Assembly (NCBI GenBank): GCA_036768475.1
Contig: DAIPMW010000002.1
Location: 62,001 to 126,000, forward strand
DNA length: 64,000 nt
From: JAEUMD01 sp036768475
Lineage (GTDB): Bacteria > Pseudomonadota > Alphaproteobacteria > Rhizobiales > Hyphomicrobiaceae
Reading direction: 5' to 3'
Numbering within the stretch: position 1 is the stretch's first letter; every line of letters begins with the position of its first letter. Of the stretch, positions 9,101 through 18,330 are shown piece after piece. The position numbers and the translations under genes were made by a program. The notes under the pieces were generated by a model. The model was given only the letters and a program-made list of their open reading frames with translations. It did not search any database and was not told the origin of the DNA.

Positions 9101-12100
9101 TCATTGTGGATGCGACAGGAACTCAAGCGCACTGCGACTGGGTAGGAAGAAGTAGCCCCCACCGCGCACACAGGTGAAGTCTTCATGGCCATGAACGACG
9201 ATGGTTCCGTCCGGTGTTGGAATTGAGAACTGTCGGTTCATACTTCCCAAGCCGATCATCGGATCAATTTCGTTTGCGAGACCGCTGAAAGATGGCGCCT
9301 GCAGCCACGTCTGCTGTATGAATTCGAACTGCCGCTCGATGTCGGCATTGATGCACATGAACATCAAGCCCTTCTCCTCGCCGTCCTCATAAGGACGGCC
9401 GACCCGGAGAACGCGATGCCGGTTCGTGATCATCGATACCTGCTCAACATCGCCTGCATTAAAAGCATCACGCGGGTTGGCGCGGCGAATGTGTGCGCTG
9501 AACGGGCAGCGGTAGCCCTGCGGATCCTCGACACCAAAATAAAAATCGTTGTCGGCCTCTGCATTACGCTTGTCGGGGGAACGCACGAGAGAGGCTCCTC
9601 CAGGCCAGCGGCCGATCATTTTCGCAGCAAGCCAGTCGCGATCGATGCGACTGCCCCAGACGGTATCGCCGTGGTCCTTTCTCAGGCGCGCAACCTCCAA
9701 CTCAAGGTAGTTGTTGAAGCCCTCGGTATCCTGTCGGATCTGCCGCACGACAAGGTAGCTTCCGTTGCGACCGAGATCGCGGGGAGCCTTGCTCCGCGTA
9801 CTTCCTGGATCGAACTCGGGAAAGCGAAGCGGCAGACGCTCCGGCGGGTTCGGCAAGAAGTGGTTTGGGTCGTCGCCGGCATATACCTGCGGTGTCGGGG
9901 GGAATTTTCCGCGTTGATCGGGATAGCCGAGAATCAACTCACCCGGAGCGACCACGTGACATTCTGCGATGCCCTGGTAGTAACGCTTTGTTCCCCGCAT
10001 CACGGGTTGCGAAATGCCGTCTGCAAATCCGAACGGCTCCGCGCTGAACTTGCGAATTTTGCGTCCCAGCTTCAACGAAATCTCTGTGGCGGTGTGCTTA
10101 TGCGCGTGCAGCCAATCGCGTTCACGGCTGCAGGCTTTGTCAAGTTCGCTTTCATTTGCGGCATAGATGAGAAGGATGGCATCGACGGGCGCAGCCTTAT
10201 TGCCCCAGTTCCAGTTGGGAGGCGCGTTATCGCCAGTATCGCCAAGGACGCGAGATCGCGTCTCGTCGGCCATTCCCCTCGAGAACGCAAACGGGAACGA
10301 CGTTAGAGGATCGCGGGCCTGATCGCCGGCAGCGGATCCGGCAGCCTGCTTGAGTTCGAGCAATCGAAGGCCAGACGCAGACAAGCCCAGTGCTGTTGCC
10401 TCCTTCGGCATGCGTTCGCCGAAAGCGAGGCGTTTGCGCAGGTCATCAAGCCACGAACGGCAATTCTTCGTCTCGTGGTTGAAGCGGATCAGCATGCAGT
10501 GCGAAGCCTCGAGTTTTCCCATGCCGCCAAATATCAGCGTCTGGATTTCGTCGAATTCCAATGCCGACGCCGGGCGCGGCAGCGAATTGAACAAGCTGAG
10601 CCACGCGGCAGCATCACTTTCCGATTGGGCTCGGCTAAGGCCGTCCCGTATCAAAGCATTCGTGCGGATCCTATCGGTGGTCAGGCTTGGGTAACCGCTG
10701 TACCAACAAAGCGTGGGCCTTTGCTGGCGCCGCGCCCACCGTTTGAAGCGGTCACCATCCGTGGCGCCGTCGCGGAAGAGATCGCGCGACACCGGAAAGT
10801 CCAGTGTGTTGCTCCATACCGCCGTCAGCCCATTATGGGCTTTCGTAATGAAGTCTTCGAGGTAGCTTTCCCAGCTGCCGGCGTAGTTGGAAAAGAACAG
10901 CAACTTATCTGTGTTGGGCAAACGCACCCAACGCGCGAAGTGGATCGTTCCGATATTGCTTAAAAATCCAGGTCGAAACGTTGCCATCGTGGCAAGCTTT
11001 TCAATAATGAAAAGCGAAACGAAAAGAGCGACCCTGCGCGCCCAACCCTTCTTCATGGTCGAGATGGCAAACATATGATTTTGAATGAATCCAGGCGCAT
11101 TCTCGCGCCTCGCGATGTCAGCGACGCAGTCTTGGACTGGGTCCAGATCGCGGGGGTGGTCGCTCATCTCAAGGGAATTCAATCTTAGTATCAAAAAAAA
11201 TCCGAAAACAGCAGATGCAGCCGAAAAGAGCAACAGAGCAAAGGCAGTTCCAAGAATCAACGAAAATGGTGCCGAGAAATACCACGGCGAACCTAGTTCG
11301 TTGAACAGAATGTAGGCAAAAAGGAGCGTGAGAGCAGCCAGAACGGTTGAAATATAGCGAGAGTTTTTAATCGCATCGATTGCAATTCTGAACCATAGAC
11401 GAAGACCCGTTATATCACCTTCTTTGTTCCAAGGTGCCGCCGCCCGATCGAGGAATGGTATCGGTGCAGGTGTACGAGCAAAGGTGAAATCGTCACTGGT
11501 GTCGCGCCATATCTCTTCGCGGGCGGTATCGAGCACCTTAAGCGGCGTGTGGCCAAAGTTCCTTGAAACAATTGCAGCGATCTTCTCCTGAAGTCGACTT
11601 TCATTCTTGATGCGTCGGCAGGAAAACCAGGGCGTGCCGCAGAAGGTAAGGCCGAGTGTTGAGGCAAGCCGTGGCTTGACGACAAGGGAATGTCGCTTCA
11701 GGAATTCGGCAAGATGCTCCCGATCACTCAACCCGCAGGCTTGCTTGAAGATGGGTCGCAACGTTTGGCCTGCGTCTGCAGCAATGAGGTCGATGACGTC
11801 GGCCTCCTTTCCGTCAGCAGTCAGTTCCAGCAGTATGTGCCCTGGCTTGCGGTCATTTCGATCGTGCGCCGGGTTCTCTCCCGGAACAATGTTGATGCTC
11901 AGGAAGTGAACGTAGCCGCCTTTGTCCAACGCGGATTTAAAGGCCCCGTTTACCGGATTGCCGAGCGCATCAAGAGCCGACTCGATTGCCGTCTCGTCGA
12001 CATGCTCGGCTAGCTTGGCGCAAACAGTGACCATCGCCACCTCGGCAGGGCCTTCGATCTCGCCGATTTCAAGCTCCATTCGATAGGGAAACGGTCCGAT

Positions 12101-13393
12101 CCGTTGCATCTTGCCGAGACGACCGGCGACTGGACGCCATTTTTTCTGGCGTAGAAGCACCTTGAACATTTGCGTGATCTGGGCCCGGGCGATCGCCTGA
12201 CCGATGCATTTGTGCAATTGATATCCAAACAGCATGCCAGAGGCGCCGAACAAGAGTTCGCGCTCATCCAGCCGGTTGGGCAAATAGGATCCGGGTTGTT
12301 CGATTTCCTCGTTGTCGTGCATGGCTGACGCGGTTGCAGCGAGTACCGTGCTACCTTGCCGGATCAAGGTCTCGCGCGACGTCCCCTTGGCGATTGTGAA
12401 ATCGGCAGTGGTGTAACGAAACAGGCCTGGATTGAGCGGTGGCTTGAAGCGCATGGCTTCGAACAGGCAGCGCTCCAGATCGTCGTCTTTGTCGGCGAGA
12501 GCGGCGCGCACACTTTCGGCAAATGCTTCTTGTCGCGTCAGCAAGACGTCCAGGATGTTGCCGGCAGCCAGCGTGTTGGTTGGAACAAAGCCTGTTGCCA
12601 TGCCCATAAGGATGGAACGAATCATAGCGTCATCGACAACCGAATTGGGTAGCTCGCTCAATTCGATCAGCCGGTCGAGGACGGTCGTTTTGTGCAACGG
12701 GCCGCCTCGTGCACGTTCACGCGCCAGAGCTGCCGAGGCATCTATGAGGCGCCCGAGCCGTTCGGCTGCAAGAAGCGCCATATCCCGGACCTTCTTGTCT
12801 CCGGTCGGGTCGGCAAAAAACAGCATGCTCAGCGCAAACGTCCATTCAGCAAAGCTCTCCTCGTCGCGAATATCAAGACCGTAATAGTCTTTGCAGATGC
12901 GGGTCGGTACGCGAATGATCAAGTCCTGAATGACGTCAATGCGCCCGGCCGACCGATCGACCGCCTGCTCTGATACGGCCTTCGCGATGTCTCGGATCTT
13001 CTCGATATCGTGATCCTGAAAAGCTTGCCGGATTACGTCCCGCATCTGCCGATAGGCATTCGCGCCATCTGTGTCTTCGTCGCGCATACCCAAAACGAAA
13101 TTGGTGCCGCCGGCCATCTCCGTCATCTCAAGGCCATACGGGGTCTCGAAGACGTCCTGGTGCTCCAGGATTTCTTTGACATCATCATACTTCGTCACGA
13201 TGACAAGACGTCCGAGACGAAGTATTGGCCAATACTGCCGCAAAAGGCTATGTATCCAAATACTCTGAATCAACTTTTGCTGAATTCTGGAAGCCCAGTT
13301 CCCTTTCAGCGCTTGCAGATCAAAAGTTATGTCATCTGGCCTGTGAAGCCGCTGCAATGATTTGATTTTTTCATAATATTTTAGCGTCACCAT
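9101..13393 (-). CDS. Cytochrome P450 - DyP-type peroxidase fusion protein
   Basis: Predicted 1430-residue protein with two haem enzymes in one chain. Residues ~1-450 are a cytochrome P450: the haem-thiolate region FGYQLHKCIGQAIAR places the ligand at C396, and the I-helix region is near MATGFVPTNTLAAG. Residues ~680-740 contain two strongly hydrophobic segments, so the chain is membrane-anchored in the middle. The C-terminal ~500 residues are a dye-decolorising peroxidase: FGFADGISQPV carries the GXXDG motif with catalytic D1125, and AHIRRANPRD carries the proximal haem ligand H1301. The P450 cysteine loop departs from the canonical FxxGxHxCxG pattern. No ferredoxin or reductase gene is adjacent. 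The start has GGAGGT upstream. A cyclase-TPR gene ends 45 bases before it and is probably co-transcribed. Confidence 0.88.
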   Translation of the reverse strand: MVTLKYYEKIKSLQRLHRPDDITFDLQALKGNWASRIQQKLIQSIWIHSLLRQYWPILRLGRLVIVTKYDDVKEILEHQDVFETPYGLEMTEMAGGTNFVLGMRDEDTDGANAYRQMRDVIRQAFQDHDIEKIRDIAKAVSEQAVDRSAGRIDVIQDLIIRVPTRICKDYYGLDIRDEESFAEWTFALSMLFFADPTGDKKVRDMALLAAERLGRLIDASAALARERARGGPLHKTTVLDRLIELSELPNSVVDDAMIRSILMGMATGFVPTNTLAAGNILDVLLTRQEAFAESVRAALADKDDDLERCLFEAMRFKPPLNPGLFRYTTADFTIAKGTSRETLIRQGSTVLAATASAMHDNEEIEQPGSYLPNRLDERELLFGASGMLFGYQLHKCIGQAIARAQITQMFKVLLRQKKWRPVAGRLGKMQRIGPFPYRMELEIGEIEGPAEVAMVTVCAKLAEHVDETAIESALDALGNPVNGAFKSALDKGGYVHFLSINIVPGENPAHDRNDRKPGHILLELTADGKEADVIDLIAADAGQTLRPIFKQACGLSDREHLAEFLKRHSLVVKPRLASTLGLTFCGTPWFSCRRIKNESRLQEKIAAIVSRNFGHTPLKVLDTAREEIWRDTSDDFTFARTPAPIPFLDRAAAPWNKEGDITGLRLWFRIAIDAIKNSRYISTVLAALTLLFAYILFNELGSPWYFSAPFSLILGTAFALLLFSAASAVFGFFLILRLNSLEMSDHPRDLDPVQDCVADIARRENAPGFIQNHMFAISTMKKGWARRVALFVSLFIIEKLATMATFRPGFLSNIGTIHFARWVRLPNTDKLLFFSNYAGSWESYLEDFITKAHNGLTAVWSNTLDFPVSRDLFRDGATDGDRFKRWARRQQRPTLCWYSGYPSLTTDRIRTNALIRDGLSRAQSESDAAAWLSLFNSLPRPASALEFDEIQTLIFGGMGKLEASHCMLIRFNHETKNCRSWLDDLRKRLAFGERMPKEATALGLSASGLRLLELKQAAGSAAGDQARDPLTSFPFAFSRGMADETRSRVLGDTGDNAPPNWNWGNKAAPVDAILLIYAANESELDKACSRERDWLHAHKHTATEISLKLGRKIRKFSAEPFGFADGISQPVMRGTKRYYQGIAECHVVAPGELILGYPDQRGKFPPTPQVYAGDDPNHFLPNPPERLPLRFPEFDPGSTRSKAPRDLGRNGSYLVVRQIRQDTEGFNNYLELEVARLRKDHGDTVWGSRIDRDWLAAKMIGRWPGGASLVRSPDKRNAEADNDFYFGVEDPQGYRCPFSAHIRRANPRDAFNAGDVEQVSMITNRHRVLRVGRPYEDGEEKGLMFMCINADIERQFEFIQQTWLQAPSFSGLANEIDPMIGLGSMNRQFSIPTPDGTIVVHGHEDFTCVRGGGYFFLPSRSALEFLSHPQ

Positions 13394-13438
13394 CGTTGAA
13401 CCTCCATCGAGGTAGAATGGGACCCGCAGTATCGACGC

Positions 13439-15277
13439 TCACTGCGGTGACTCTGATTCCTCAATCCAGGCGTCTTGGGAAGTATCGAAGCCAGCCAATT
13501 GCAGGCCGCGGATAAAAAAATTATTCCATCTTCTGTCGGAGAACGGCAGCCAGCGGAGATACTCGGCATTGAAGTCGGGGTGTCTTTTGAGAAGCTCGGT
13601 CAACTCCTGTCGTGCTCTGGTTGCCCGTCCGCTGCGCGATAGGGCGCCGATGCGAATAACCCTTGCGTACCAGTATCCCGGACGCAGTCGCAGTGATTTC
13701 TCGCACCAATTGATGGCTTCGTCCCAGCGACCAAGCATGCAGTACGCGGCACCGAGTTCGCCGGCCGTATGGAAGAGATAAAGATCGTGCGGACTTAAGC
13801 GGACGGCGATCCGCAATGGGCCGATTGCTTCATCGGCGCGGCCATCAAGAATGTAGGAACTGCCAATGGTCGCATGAGCGACGGAAAGACTTGGATTCTG
13901 TTCCAAGGCATCCCGAAGCGGGGCCCTGCATTCGACGACGTTGCCGCGCAAGATTTGAGAGATCCCCAGGAGCATGTTGGGGCGGGCATCCAATGGGTCG
14001 AGCCGCGAGGCATCACGGGCAAGCTGGTCCAACGCGTCGAGTTCAGTCTTGGAGCCCCTGTGCACCCAGATATTCCAGAATATCCACCAGGCAAGCTGGA
14101 TATGAGCCTCTGCATTGCCAGGATCCTGCTTCAGCGCTTCCTCGAAAAGTCTGCGCGCCACAACAGCGTCGCCATGGGTGAGCTTCGATTGATGCCACAT
14201 CCCGCGTCGAACGAGAGCCCAACTGTCGAGATCCTCAGCGGGTTTGGTTGAAGACCACCTCTGTTCAAGGCTCTCGATTTGTACGTCCAGGGCGGCGACA
14301 ATATTCTTGGAAATATCGTCGAGAACCTCAAAGACGTCATCCAGAGTGCGGTCATACTTGGCCGTCCAGACGCTGAGTTGGCTCGAGCTGTCGATGAGTT
14401 CTGCGGTAACCCGCAGTTGCCTGTTGGCCAGGCGCACTGAGCCTTTCAACAAATATTGCGCGCCAAGGAGTCTGCCGATGCGCTCAGAGTTGATTGGCGT
14501 GCCGCGGAACAGGAAACTCGAATTGCGGGCGATCACAGGAAGCCATCGCAGACGCGATAACCCTGAGATCAGGTCCTCGGCGAGGCCGTCAGCGATAAAG
14601 TCGAGCTTTGAGTCTACGCTTGTGTTCTCAAATGGAAGTACAGCCAAAGCAGGGCGCCCGTTGAATCCGCGCACTGGCGAAGCCGTGTCGGGACTGACGA
14701 TTAGCGGCGAGTGATCATCGTCAGCAGACGGTCGCTGACCGCTGCTGGCGGACGCCACATCGGCTCTGAAGACATGAACGGGCCTGTCGATATTCTTGAA
14801 TCTGAGCTCGCCCAGGTCCTCAAATGTGACGTCAATCTTTCCGCGGACGTGCTCGCGCACGGTTTCACTGATGATGACACCTCGTCCCGTCGCGGCCTCC
14901 TGAAGGCGAGCCGCGATGTTGACGTCGTCGCCGAACAGCTCGTCGCCGTCGACAATGGCATCACCGCTGTTCACAGCAAGGCGGAACCGCATCTGCAAAC
15001 TGAGAGGCAAGTCCACATTGATTTCGTCGATCGCCGACTCGATCTGTAAGGCACAACGCGTCGCCGACAGGGGATCGGGAAACTCCGCCATCAAGCCGTC
15101 CCCGGCAAGACTGAAAATGCGTCCGCGATGTTTTTCTATCAGGGCAAATATGGTTTTCCGGTCAGTACGCAAAACCGAGTGCGTCGCGTCTTCGTCAACT
15201 CCCGTCATACGACTGTAGGCGATGGCGTCCGCAGACAGCACAGTGACCAGCCGCCGCTCGAACGAACGAAACTCCAT
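13439..15277 (-). CDS. Class III adenylate cyclase with TolB-like and TPR domains
   Basis: Predicted 612-residue signalling protein. Residues ~8-185 are a class III nucleotidyl cyclase domain: the metal-binding aspartates fit D17 (LSADAIAYSRM) and D60 (LAGDGLMAEF), and FGDDVNIAARLQ is the conserved dimer/active-site segment. Residues ~235-350 match the TolB-like amino-terminal module often fused to these cyclases (PALAVLPFENTS, DFIADGLAEDLISGL). The rest is a TPR array (~400-600), presumably for protein interaction. No transmembrane segment is evident, so it is a soluble cAMP-producing enzyme. I chose the ATG at 15277; the longer frame to 15544 has non-protein-like sequence. It is likely the first gene of an operon with the P450-DyP fusion. 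Confidence 0.85.
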   Translation of the reverse strand: MEFRSFERRLVTVLSADAIAYSRMTGVDEDATHSVLRTDRKTIFALIEKHRGRIFSLAGDGLMAEFPDPLSATRCALQIESAIDEINVDLPLSLQMRFRLAVNSGDAIVDGDELFGDDVNIAARLQEAATGRGVIISETVREHVRGKIDVTFEDLGELRFKNIDRPVHVFRADVASASSGQRPSADDDHSPLIVSPDTASPVRGFNGRPALAVLPFENTSVDSKLDFIADGLAEDLISGLSRLRWLPVIARNSSFLFRGTPINSERIGRLLGAQYLLKGSVRLANRQLRVTAELIDSSSQLSVWTAKYDRTLDDVFEVLDDISKNIVAALDVQIESLEQRWSSTKPAEDLDSWALVRRGMWHQSKLTHGDAVVARRLFEEALKQDPGNAEAHIQLAWWIFWNIWVHRGSKTELDALDQLARDASRLDPLDARPNMLLGISQILRGNVVECRAPLRDALEQNPSLSVAHATIGSSYILDGRADEAIGPLRIAVRLSPHDLYLFHTAGELGAAYCMLGRWDEAINWCEKSLRLRPGYWYARVIRIGALSRSGRATRARQELTELLKRHPDFNAEYLRWLPFSDRRWNNFFIRGLQLAGFDTSQDAWIEESESPQ

Positions 15278-15847
15278 CGCCACCCCCGTCTCCGGAGTTA
15301 CGCGAAAACCAGATTTCACATAGTACAATTGAGAAGCGTTGTCCGTCGAGGTCCGTTGCGTGTCGACCTGTGTCCGCTTGGACCGAGGTGCGAGGGGCAG
15401 GCCACGCAGGAACCGCAGCGAATGCTGTGAGGATAACAGAAATCGAGGAGTTGCCGGTTGGCGAGGTCCCGAGTGGGACACAGATCGCCAGCACGCGGCG
15501 GGACACACTGCTAATTGTCGGCAGAACTCGGCTCGTTCAGACATGTGTGTTCCGGCTTCGGCGGCGGGAGGAAAGCAAAGCGAGATGTCAATGCGCTAAC
15601 GGCATCTCTCCGATGTCGGGCCAAAGGATCAGTGATGTCGCAACGGGTCAACGCTTACCCATGAGCGCGATCCAACAAGCGTTATCCAAATGGGCAATGT
15701 CGATTTGAGCCGATGCACCCGGTCTCCAAATGGCGGACGACGAGCGCGGGCAAGGCTCAAACTCGTCGTCCAAGTTTTGAAGCAATTCCGTCCGAGGCAA
15801 GATTATCGGCTTAGGGGGAGGTCACAGCACGACTCAGGCCCACGCTC
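15278..15847. other. Intergenic region, nothing recognised
   Basis: This region lies upstream of the cyclase gene and downstream of a small secreted protein gene. Open frames here are short, overlapping and lack family features. It probably contains the promoter of the cyclase/P450-DyP unit. Confidence 0.4.
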
Positions 15848-16057
15848 TTATTCACGCGGGTACCCAACACCAGGAACATAGGACGATGTGATGGGGCGCC
15901 CACCCATCGCCAACTTCGAATAGTCATCGCAGTAATCGCAAAGGCTGTCGTTGCTCCGATCCACATCGGCGGCACGCGCCGCACCGATGCTCGAAACGGC
16001 ACCCATGATGAAGGCGATCGTCAACACGAGGCTCGATGTGCTTGAGTACGGGAACAT
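15848..16057 (-). CDS. Small secreted cysteine-containing protein
   Basis: Predicted 69-residue protein with a clear signal peptide (hydrophobic VLTIAFIMGAVSSIGA, cleavage likely after ARA) and a ~39-residue mature part with a CDYC motif followed by YSKLAMGGRPITSS. The regular end of the sequence (YVPGVGYPRE) suggests a conserved small family, but I cannot name it. A 22-bp perfect palindrome with a GTCCC-N4-GGGAC core lies about 137 bases upstream, next to the 3' end of the Crp/Fnr gene. Confidence 0.6.
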   Translation of the reverse strand: MFPYSSTSSLVLTIAFIMGAVSSIGAARAADVDRSNDSLCDYCDDYSKLAMGGRPITSSYVPGVGYPRE

Positions 16058-16193
16058 GGTCGATCTCCAATGGCACAAGGAAAAATCAAATGCTGAAATG
16101 GTCAACTGTTCGAAACGTTGGCAGCCAATGGATGGCCCCACCGGGGTCGATTTTGCGGCTGGTGCGCGAAGAATAATGCCGTTGAAGTTCGCC

Positions 16194-16215
16194 GGCTGTC
16201 CCAATTGGGACAGCC
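16194..16215. promoter_or_regulatory. 22-bp perfect palindrome, GTCCC-AATT-GGGAC core
   Basis: Both arms are GGCTGTCCCAA and its exact complement. It sits 14 bases beyond the stop of the Crp/Fnr gene and upstream of the small secreted protein gene at 15848-16057. Without a T-run after it on either strand it is unlike an intrinsic terminator, so an operator is the better guess. Confidence 0.55.
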
Positions 16216-16229
16216 CTGGCTGATGAGGG

Positions 16230-16922
16230 TCACGTTATGTCGGCGTATCGGTTCAGCGAACGCGGGTAGCAGGCAAGCTGACCGGAAAGTCGTTTTATAG
16301 CGCCACGAGCCTCGAGGAATCCGAGTGCCTCATTGACCTTTTGTCTGCTCGACCCTAACAGCAGCGCCAGCTCCGCCTGTGAAACATAGAGCGGCAGGAT
16401 CACTGGATGCGGGCTTGTAAAGTCCGTGTCGGGGCCCAAGAGGCGCAGTATGAAACGTGCCAATCGCATTTCGATTGGGTGAAATACAACTTCTTCCAGT
16501 TGAAGGCCTGTTTGCCGAAGTCGCGAGCAAAGAAAGCGTATCGCTGCGCGGGCAATATTCGAATTTTCCCCGATAAGACGATCGAAGGATGTGCGTGCCA
16601 GCGTCATCATGCGTGTTCGCGTGATTGTCGTTGCGTCGGCCGTCCTCGTGTCGCCATCCAAAAGAGCGATCTCACCGAAGATATCCCTGGGTTCGGCTAT
16701 TCTGAACGATAGCTCCCGGCCCTCCTGCGAGACGACAGAGAGGCGGACGCGTCCCTCCACCACTAGATACAAATAATCCGGCGGATCGCCGCGGCAAAAA
16801 ATCCGAGCACGTGCTGGCAAAGAGACGCTGCGCATTTCTGCAGCGATGGATTTGCAGTCGCGCTCATCCAGCACAGAAAAGAGCGGCGATCTTTGCACCA
16901 GCGAGGCGACGCTGTCAGTCAT
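16230..16922 (-). CDS. Crp/Fnr-family transcription regulator
   Basis: Predicted 230-residue regulator. The N-terminal cyclic-nucleotide-binding fold spans ~10-130 (PLFSVLDERDCKSIA, GDPPDYLYLVVEGRVRL, FGEIALLDGDTRTADATT). The C-terminal winged helix-turn-helix spans ~150-220 and its recognition helix is in VSQAELALLLGSSRQKVNEALGFLE at ~178-203. The FGEIALLDGDTRTAD segment matches the phosphate-binding cassette of cAMP-type receptors fairly well, and there is no N-terminal cysteine cluster for an iron-sulphur centre, so an FNR-type oxygen sensor is unlikely. It is flanked by two small secreted protein genes, each with a GTCCC-N4-GGGAC palindrome upstream, making them candidate targets. A cAMP link to the nearby cyclase is speculative. 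Confidence 0.85.
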   Translation of the reverse strand: MTDSVASLVQRSPLFSVLDERDCKSIAAEMRSVSLPARARIFCRGDPPDYLYLVVEGRVRLSVVSQEGRELSFRIAEPRDIFGEIALLDGDTRTADATTITRTRMMTLARTSFDRLIGENSNIARAAIRFLCSRLRQTGLQLEEVVFHPIEMRLARFILRLLGPDTDFTSPHPVILPLYVSQAELALLLGSSRQKVNEALGFLEARGAIKRLSGQLACYPRSLNRYADIT

Positions 16923-17252
16923 GGCGAACGACGAGCGATTGACTTGGGCGGGGTGCGCGAACGTACAGCGCTTTAAGCACCCAATGATAGTATTTGGCGT
17001 TCACTTACGCAATCCGAGACCGTTGATTGCAGTCCAATCCCGATGTGCCGAACGAGCCGCCTTGCCTCCGAGAAGCGAAAGCAGAAAGTTCGCTCAGCAA
17101 GATGCAGACGAGTGTATCGCTGACCGCCGCTCACATCTCGCCCGTCGAAAAGAAATCTGTCGCCCAGTCCCGATCGGGACTGCGCCCCAGTCATGACTTG
17201 GGCATACTCATGAAGTTCGCCTGAAAATCTCAGGCAATCGACCAAGCCTACC
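16923..17252. other. Divergent intergenic region with palindromes
   Basis: It separates the Crp/Fnr gene (minus) from a small secreted protein gene (plus). It contains the 18-bp palindrome at 17165-17182 and a second short one, AGTCATGACT, at 17189-17198. No gene was recognised. Confidence 0.5.
17165..17182. promoter_or_regulatory. 18-bp perfect palindrome, GTCCC-GATC-GGGAC core
   Basis: The sequence CAGTCCCGATCGGGACTG is perfectly self-complementary and lies 83 bases before the ATG of the secreted protein gene at 17266. It shares the GTCCC/GGGAC half-sites and 4-base spacing with the palindromes near 7658 and 16194. Operator function is inferred. Confidence 0.55.
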
Positions 17253-17265
17253 TAAGGAGGCAGTC

Positions 17266-17652
17266 ATGACCGTTGCTCGTTCCATCGCTGCGAATGCTCT
17301 GATCCTGGTGTTGGCGTCAAGCACGGGCAGTGCCGCCAAGGCCGACAGCAGTTCTGAATTGTTGACCGTGAAGCCGCTCCACGGCATCAGCTTCGACCTT
17401 GGAAGCAAGAGAGCTGCTGCTTATTTCAGGAGTGTCGCGGGCTACTGCAAGCTCGTTTTGACATACGCAGAGCCCCTCGTATTGGACATCCCTCCTGCCG
17501 CGACAGTGACGAGGTTCGAAAGTGATTTGTTGGCAGGCCGCACGATCCGCTACACATCCATTGACAATGCAATCGCCGACTTTCGGTGCGGTGTTGATGC
17601 GAAATCAATGACCATCCTTCTCTTGAAGGATGTTGCGACAACGGACAACTGA
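17266..17652 (+). CDS. Small secreted protein of unknown function
   Basis: Predicted 128-residue exported protein. The signal peptide (ARSIAANALILVLASSTGSA, cleavage likely after AKA) precedes a ~100-residue mature domain with two cysteines (GYCKLVL and DFRCGVD) that could form a disulphide. The start is very well supported by a near-perfect Shine-Dalgarno, TAAGGAGG at 17253-17260. A GTCCC-N4-GGGAC palindrome lies upstream. The family is not recognised. Confidence 0.7.
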   Translation: MTVARSIAANALILVLASSTGSAAKADSSSELLTVKPLHGISFDLGSKRAAAYFRSVAGYCKLVLTYAEPLVLDIPPAATVTRFESDLLAGRTIRYTSIDNAIADFRCGVDAKSMTILLLKDVATTDN

Positions 17653-17677
17653 GCCGGTCGCACGATCCCGGAGCGGC

Positions 17678-17932
17678 TCATGACGCTGGTATGAAATCCT
17701 TGCGCTCGCACATACGCACTTCAGTTCGAGCGTGAGCGTGTCGCTCCACCGGTCGGCACGTGGCCTTCTGAATGTAATGGTTAGGGTGGAGGCTCACCCA
17801 CTTCGCGCCCTCGACTTGCGATGCGATCGCGCACCCGATCATTGTCGAGGGCTCCTGCAGTGGCATTGGCGACAACTCGCGACATGTCGCTCCTTCAAGG
17901 ACAGAGCAGACGGTAAACACAAGCTCAAGCAT
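17678..17932 (-). CDS. Small conserved protein of unknown function
   Basis: Predicted 84-residue protein with the pattern LELVFTVCSVLEGATCRE, then MIGCAIASQ, then KWVSLHPNHYIQKATCRP. Spaced cysteines and a W-V-x-x-H-P motif resemble a small protein family I have seen unannotated in many alphaproteobacteria. There is no clear signal peptide beyond the hydrophobic start. A GGAG lies upstream of the ATG at 17932. Function is unknown. It is convergent with the secreted protein gene at 17266-17652. Confidence 0.5.
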   Translation of the reverse strand: MLELVFTVCSVLEGATCRELSPMPLQEPSTMIGCAIASQVEGAKWVSLHPNHYIQKATCRPVERHAHARTEVRMCERKDFIPAS

Positions 17933-18330
17933 CAACCCAACTCCGCGTTTCGTTGTTCGTTAACGCATCGATCAAGCCTCAGGTTCCCAAAGCCAAATGC
18001 AAGAGCAGATGCGTCTTCCCGCAGAACGCTGGGTGTATGGAGACGGTTTGAAGGGGCCGATCGAGCGCGTTGCTTTACGGGGGTGGCACATATGTCCGAC
18101 GTCTGAGTGACAAAAGTATCGCCAAGCTGACGAAGTTTGTCACTGCCGAAGGCGAGTATCAGCCCCGCGATCCAAATGCCCCGAAATCGTGCATCGCGTG
18201 GAAGCGTTCCGCCCACCCGGCTTTTTCACGGACCTGTTAAGGGTGCCAGCCACACAATGCTTATCATTGAACTTGTTTTTAAATAGAATGCATTTGGATG
18301 GGCTGGACGAAAAATTAATCAACGCGGCAA
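17933..18330. other. Intergenic region before the exopolysaccharide locus
   Basis: No gene was recognised. The AT-rich part around 18255-18330 probably contains the promoter of the first exopolysaccharide gene. No clear operator was seen. Confidence 0.4.

Noticed and set aside
9416..10306. Long plus-strand open frame inside the P450-DyP gene
   Set aside because: It lies antisense to the peroxidase domain and its translation has no family features; a shadow frame.
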